Origin: Hyalella azteca
Taxonomy: Eukaryota > Arthropoda > Malacostraca > Amphipoda > Hyalellidae
Assembly: GCF_000764305.2 (NCBI RefSeq)
Contig: NW_025931927.1
Location: 391,151 to 455,150 of the forward strand
Length of the DNA stretch: 64,000 bases
Direction of reading: 5' to 3'
Each line of letters starts with the position of its first letter. Position 1 is the stretch's first letter. Below are positions 60,201-64,000 of this stretch, piece by piece. Both the position numbers and the translations under genes were made by a program. The notes below the pieces were generated by a model. The model had not been told where the DNA came from. It searched no databases and saw nothing but the letters and a program-made list of their open reading frames with translations.

Positions 60201-60960
60201 AATGTTCAATGTGTGTCCTGAATTTAATGTCGAATGCCCAATTATGAGTCAAAATTGACGAATTACAGTATAAATATCCTCACTTCAGTCTCCGGCAAGA
60301 CTACAAGCAAGATCCGTTTACCTAATTCGTCCTTAGGTGGGCGTTAGTGCTTCATTAGGATATTTCAAGCTTGCTTACCTTGCCGGCAAATACCGGGTAT
60401 GTATAAATCCTACCCACCAGGCAACTGACGTTGAAATAACGTTTTATTCAACGATTTTAACTCCTATAAACATCGTTTCAACGTTATTTTCATGGAATGT
60501 ATCTTGACAGTTGATTGGAGTTTTTTGACTTGCGAATGAGAATTACAATTATTTGTTGAAGATTGGTCTCCACGTGTTGATATTCTAATCAAAAATTCTT
60601 GACGTATAGTTTCATGGTTTACGAGCGTCATGCATGGAGATCGAAATCGTGAACAGATTTAAAGTGTGAATAAAGTGTTGTAGTCTATTCAAATAAAATT
60701 ATGGCTATTTCAAAAAAATGTTGAATCTCTGATACAGCCATTTCCACGTCTGGCGTATAAAAGAGGTTTATGACTTCTAAAAAGGAATTAGTTAGTTCAC
60801 TAGACTTGAATGAAATGTTTCGCATAACAGAGAAATGTTTGCTGAAGCACGTTTTTAAGGCATTATTTTAATTGTGGTTTTAGATTATATAGATACGACT
60901 ATTGTCGATCAAATGGCATAGAAAGGCATCACAATTCATCAGATAATCGATTTTCGATCA
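57240..60960. other. Uncharacterised region; GC-richer patch at 58010-58260
   Basis: No gene could be supported. The 58010-58260 patch is CpG-containing (GTGCGCGGTTGCCGCGGGAC) and could be a promoter or 5' UTR of a plus-strand gene beyond the window, with donor-like TCAGTAAG or GTGAGAAT sites near 58250-58265. A minus-strand frame at 58684-58941 has a hydrophobic segment (SVLLFFLVSCCGYVC) but no supported start. At 60430-60500 two AACGTTATTT-type words form an imperfect inverted repeat. Confidence 0.35.
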
Positions 60961-60965
60961 CACCC

Positions 60966-61115
60966 GCAATACTTATGTCGCCAACACTGGACCCAACGCA
61001 ATACTATGTCGCCAGCACTGGACCCAACGCAATACTTATGTCGCCAACACTGGACCCAACGCAATACTATGTCGCCAGCACTGGACCCAACGCAATACTT
61101 ATGTCGCCAGCACTG
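60966..61115. repeat. 31-32-bp minisatellite (GCAATACTTATGTCGCCAAC type)
   Basis: Nearly five units ending in CACTGGACCCAAC, interrupted at its right end by the adapter remnant at 61116. Confidence 0.95.
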
Positions 61116-61143
61116 TACACATCTAGATGTGTATAAGAGACAG
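61116..61143. other. Nextera/Tn5 mosaic-end adapter remnant
   Basis: TACACATCT (61116-61124) is followed by the complete 19-base mosaic end AGATGTGTATAAGAGACAG (61125-61143). The plus-strand ORF through it contains the peptide HLDVYKRQ, a known signature of this adapter. Two unrelated minisatellites meet at this point. Confidence 0.97.
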
Positions 61144-61257
61144 CCTATACCTCATCCCCGCACCTATACCTCATCCCCACACCTATACCTCATCCCTGTA
61201 CATACCTCATCCCCACACCTATACCTCATCCCCACACCTATACCTCATCATCACACA
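61144..61257. repeat. 15-16-bp minisatellite (CCTATACCTCATCCCCACA)
   Basis: About seven units of ACCTATACCTCATCCCC with small changes. It begins directly after the adapter. Confidence 0.9.
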
Positions 61258-61296
61258 TAGGTACATATTTGAAATTTATACATTTTAAAAATGAAT

Positions 61297-61434
61297 GGGT
61301 CACATTGTCCAAATAGCGACAGACTTTTTGCATGTAGCACCGACACGTCCTTTAGCCTGGCAAAACTGGGTCAGGATGACCCACGCTAGGCAGAAAGTAC
61401 CTATACATCGCTATTTGGACGAAGCCCAGATGTG
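61297..61434. mobile_element. Palindromic MITE-like element
   Basis: The left end GGGTCACATTGTCCAAATAG and the right end, read inward, GGGCTTCGTCCAAATAGCGA form inverted ends sharing TCCAAATAGCGA, around a central ACTGGGTCAGGATGACCC. Relatives: 43614-43745 and, more diverged, 62400-62500 (GGTCTAAATAGTGATGCCC and GGTCATCCTGGCCCAG). Confidence 0.7.
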
Positions 61435-61439
61435 AAATT

Positions 61440-62880
61440 TACTGAGATTTACTGAGTGAAATCTAATATTTTATAACTTGCTTTTAGTTTCTTGATAGAA
61501 ACATTTCTTCTTGTCGAATACGCATGCAATTGCATCACAATTTTAAGTACACATAAAGATTGCATTAGCAACCTTGAGGTGGACGTCGTAAAAATATATA
61601 TAATTATATACATATAAATATATACGCTATATATGATATAGGTATACATAATTGATCTTAATGCTATTGTTTGCACTCATCGATCAGTTGATGCAGTAAA
61701 CAATCTTATCTCAAATGTGATCTATGATAAAAAAGATATCATCTCATCAACAAGAATAAAACTGTTGCATCACATAATAGTTGTTAACCTAAGAAATGTA
61801 AGAAAAGTTTCTACTGATATACAATAACGAACAACGTTTCAATAATTGACTAATAATTATCTGTGTGGCTATTGTGAAGCTTCTGATTTCTTATCAGCTT
61901 TATCGTGCAGTTGTACCGAAGTCTTATAATCAGCAACCTTTGTAGCTCCAACCAAAGCTTTACCTTAGCATTATACGAGTATATTGAGCCATTAGCCTTA
62001 TACCATATTATACTGAGCCTTAGCCTTATACTTTTATACTGAGCCATTTTGTATTCTATTTCTCGTAATTCTATGTACGAGAATAACAATATCAAAGTGA
62101 ACTAGTCTTGCAACCTAAATATTCGGAACCTTACATGGGAAATTTTTCATTCTATCTCTTAGAATTCTTCGTGAGAGAACAATAATATGAAATTAAACTG
62201 ATCATATAACCTATATATATTCGTAGCTTTACTGGGCAGTTTTACGTTTTATATATCAGAATTCCTCGTGAGTGAATAAAAATGTGGAATTGAACTGGTC
62301 ACATAACATATATAATCGTATTTTTGAGACTCACTTGGATGACCTCCACATCAATACTTCATTAAATGTCTTCCGTACTGACTATACACTCAGAGAAACG
62401 AGTGAGACTTGGTCTAAATAGTGATGCCCTTTTTGCCCTTGTTTAGGTCATCCTGGCCCAGCTTAATTAGCCCTTGTGAGGCCAGGTGCTTAGCCCTGAG
62501 TGTATTTTTCAATTTTTCTGAGTGTATACTAACTCTAACTAACTCCTCATGAGAGACAAGCATGCTGATCTTCGCTTCTACTGAACGTTATAATTCAAAG
62601 TTTTGTGCTTGGCTGTTGTGTTTGGACTATTACCCGTCCAATTTATTTATTTATTTATCCCTATGCCAACACATGGGTCATGGACCCGCTTGATGATATG
62701 CGTGTTGTGAAGGAATTTGATGTAAATCAGTCCTTAATATCAAACTTTAGCCCAGTGCACGGCCTGTTCGTGCTTGTGGCTACGAAGAAGGATATTTAGT
62801 CTGTTATGTGTTTTTACGTTGTACCGAAATAAACTTAACGTAGTTTATCTTGTAGACATGGGGCTGTACTGAGAAAACTC
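61440..62880. other. No supported gene
   Basis: AT-rich sequence. ORFs at 61449-61676 and 61850-62095 are low complexity. A plus-strand frame 62605-62799 (DPLDDMRVVKEFDVNQSLIS) has no recognised domain. A TTATTTATTTATTTAT run is at 62642. Confidence 0.4.
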
Positions 62881-62884
62881 GTTT

Positions 62885-63270
62885 AAGTACACGTATATAG
62901 CAGCCTTAGTACACATAGCGGCCTAAGTACACGTAGCGGCCTAAGTACACGTTGCGGCCTAAGTACACGCTGCGGCCTAAGTACACGTTGCGGCCTAAGT
63001 ACACGTTGCTGCCTAAGTACACGTATATATATATATATATAATGGCCTAAGTGTTCGCGATGCTCTAAGTACACGTTGCGGCCTAAGTACACGTTGCGGC
63101 CTAAGTACACGTTGCAGCCTAAGTACACGTTGCGGCCTAAGTACACGTTGCGGCCTAAGTACACGTTGCAGCCTAAGTACACGTTGCATAAGTACACGCT
63201 GCCGCTTAAGTACACGTTGCGGCCTAAGTACACGCTGCCGCTTAAGTACACGTAGCGGCATAAGTATTCG
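62885..63270. repeat. 18-bp minisatellite (GTACACGTTGCGGCCTAA) with embedded TA run
   Basis: About twenty units in two blocks, separated by a TATATATATATATATATA run at 63023-63042. Because the unit is six codons, minus-strand frames stay open and translate to VYLGRN or LRPQRV repeats (62883-63350, 63013-63261), which I regard as non-genic. Confidence 0.95.
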
Positions 63271-63274
63271 CGGT

Positions 63275-64000
63275 GGCCAATATCTCGTCTAAGATTGATG
63301 CTATTATTTTGAAAAGCCATCAGTGATAAGATGAGTTGCAAACTCGACACTTATTTATAGTAGACGTCCCCCGCCAATATCGCACAGAATAACAACCCCA
63401 TTCTGTAATGTCCGTTAGCCCAGTTTTCTTTTAACGCCTGTCGATTAAATACAATAAAACGTGTAATAATGATAACAATATCAACAAATAATAATAACGA
63501 ATGGATTTCTTACCCTTGCTGCATTCTCACTAGATCATTCATTTGATCATTTGCTGGCAAATAAAATTTTATTGTTTTCTGTTGAGTCATATTTTTGCGT
63601 CTTTTAACTTGTATTGATTATGAAGGATTATCATAATTATGACTAATGTTGTTTCTATTATTTTTGTGTTTCAGAATCAATTCATGAGGTTCGAAACCAA
63701 GCATATACGATTAAAAGTCGATTGAAACCTTAAATACAAGCGAAGTATTTAGATTGTTTTGACATTTGCCACTTGATTTTATCTATTTGTTTTTTTTTTT
63801 GTTGCAGAAACAATTCTCGCAGATTAAAATCAGGCTTAAAAGTTGCATGAATACATACATGAAAAGTTTTTAGGTTATTTTGACATTTGCAACTTGATTT
63901 TTCTTGTGCCAATTCAAGTTAAATACTGCAAAGTGTCGCAGCCAGTTTTCGATTGATTTTTCGTGCACCGAGTTAATTTCTGCCATTGCACTTAATTTTT
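63275..64000. other. AT-rich tail without a supported gene
   Basis: Contains two diverged copies of a 120-bp block (GATTGTTTTGACATTTGCCA at about 63753; AGGTTATTTTGACATTTGCA at about 63873). The minus-strand ORF 63730-63912 spans them and has no domain. Confidence 0.45.

Noticed and set aside
61006..61260. 84-codon ORF with HLDVYKRQ
   Set aside because: Spans a sequencing adapter between two minisatellites.

Overview
This is a window of AT-rich, intron-containing eukaryotic DNA. It has GT-AG introns (and two apparent GC-AG introns), secreted lectin-like genes with N-terminal signal peptides, a type II Golgi glycosyltransferase, an mRNA decapping enzyme, DNA-transposon relics and many minisatellites. 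The proteins and the Penelope-like element suggest an arthropod. A malacostracan crustacean (amphipod or isopod type) is my best guess, but the sequence does not prove it.

Layout. About 1-3.8 kb holds dispersed segmental repeats and a 20-bp minisatellite. 3.87-6.91 kb is a plus-strand gene for a secreted protein with a Cys-rich N-terminal module and a C-type lectin-like domain (CTLD); its last intron contains a tRNA-like relic and a Penelope-type GIY-YIG fragment. 8.4-9.6 kb is an assembly problem zone: a minisatellite, one N, a 727-bp stretch repeated at 19.7-20.4 kb, then a Nextera mate-pair junction adapter. 10.4-15.2 kb is a minus-strand GT8 glycosyltransferase resembling glucoside xylosyltransferase, with one conserved exon not visible. 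19.5-37.6 kb carries a minus-strand cluster of paralogous secreted genes (signal peptide, PAN/apple-like Cys-rich segment, CTLD-like domain): copy A (19.5-22.1 kb), copy B (29.4-32.1 kb, the best preserved), an orphan first exon D (32.57-32.66 kb) and copy C (36.4-37.6 kb, 5' end fused and out of frame). A hAT-type nonautonomous transposon with an 8-bp target duplication lies at 24.1-25.7 kb. 37.7-44.4 kb has no gene I recognise, only minisatellites and a small palindromic element. 44.4-50.9 kb is a nine-exon minus-strand DCP2 gene that I could reconstruct in phase throughout. 51-57 kb is rich in transposon relics (a TA-flanked MITE, a THAP-like fragment, inverted repeats). 57-64 kb is mostly uncharacterised, with minisatellites and a second sequencing-adapter remnant near 61.1 kb.

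How the parts fit: the lectin-like genes look like a locally amplifying family of secreted recognition proteins, and the amplification (tandem copies, fused or orphan exons, and a 63-bp array that multiplies a splice acceptor in frame) is the main biological story. GT8 and DCP2 look like single-copy housekeeping neighbours. Exon coordinates were read by hand from splice sites and phase; no alignment or database search was run.
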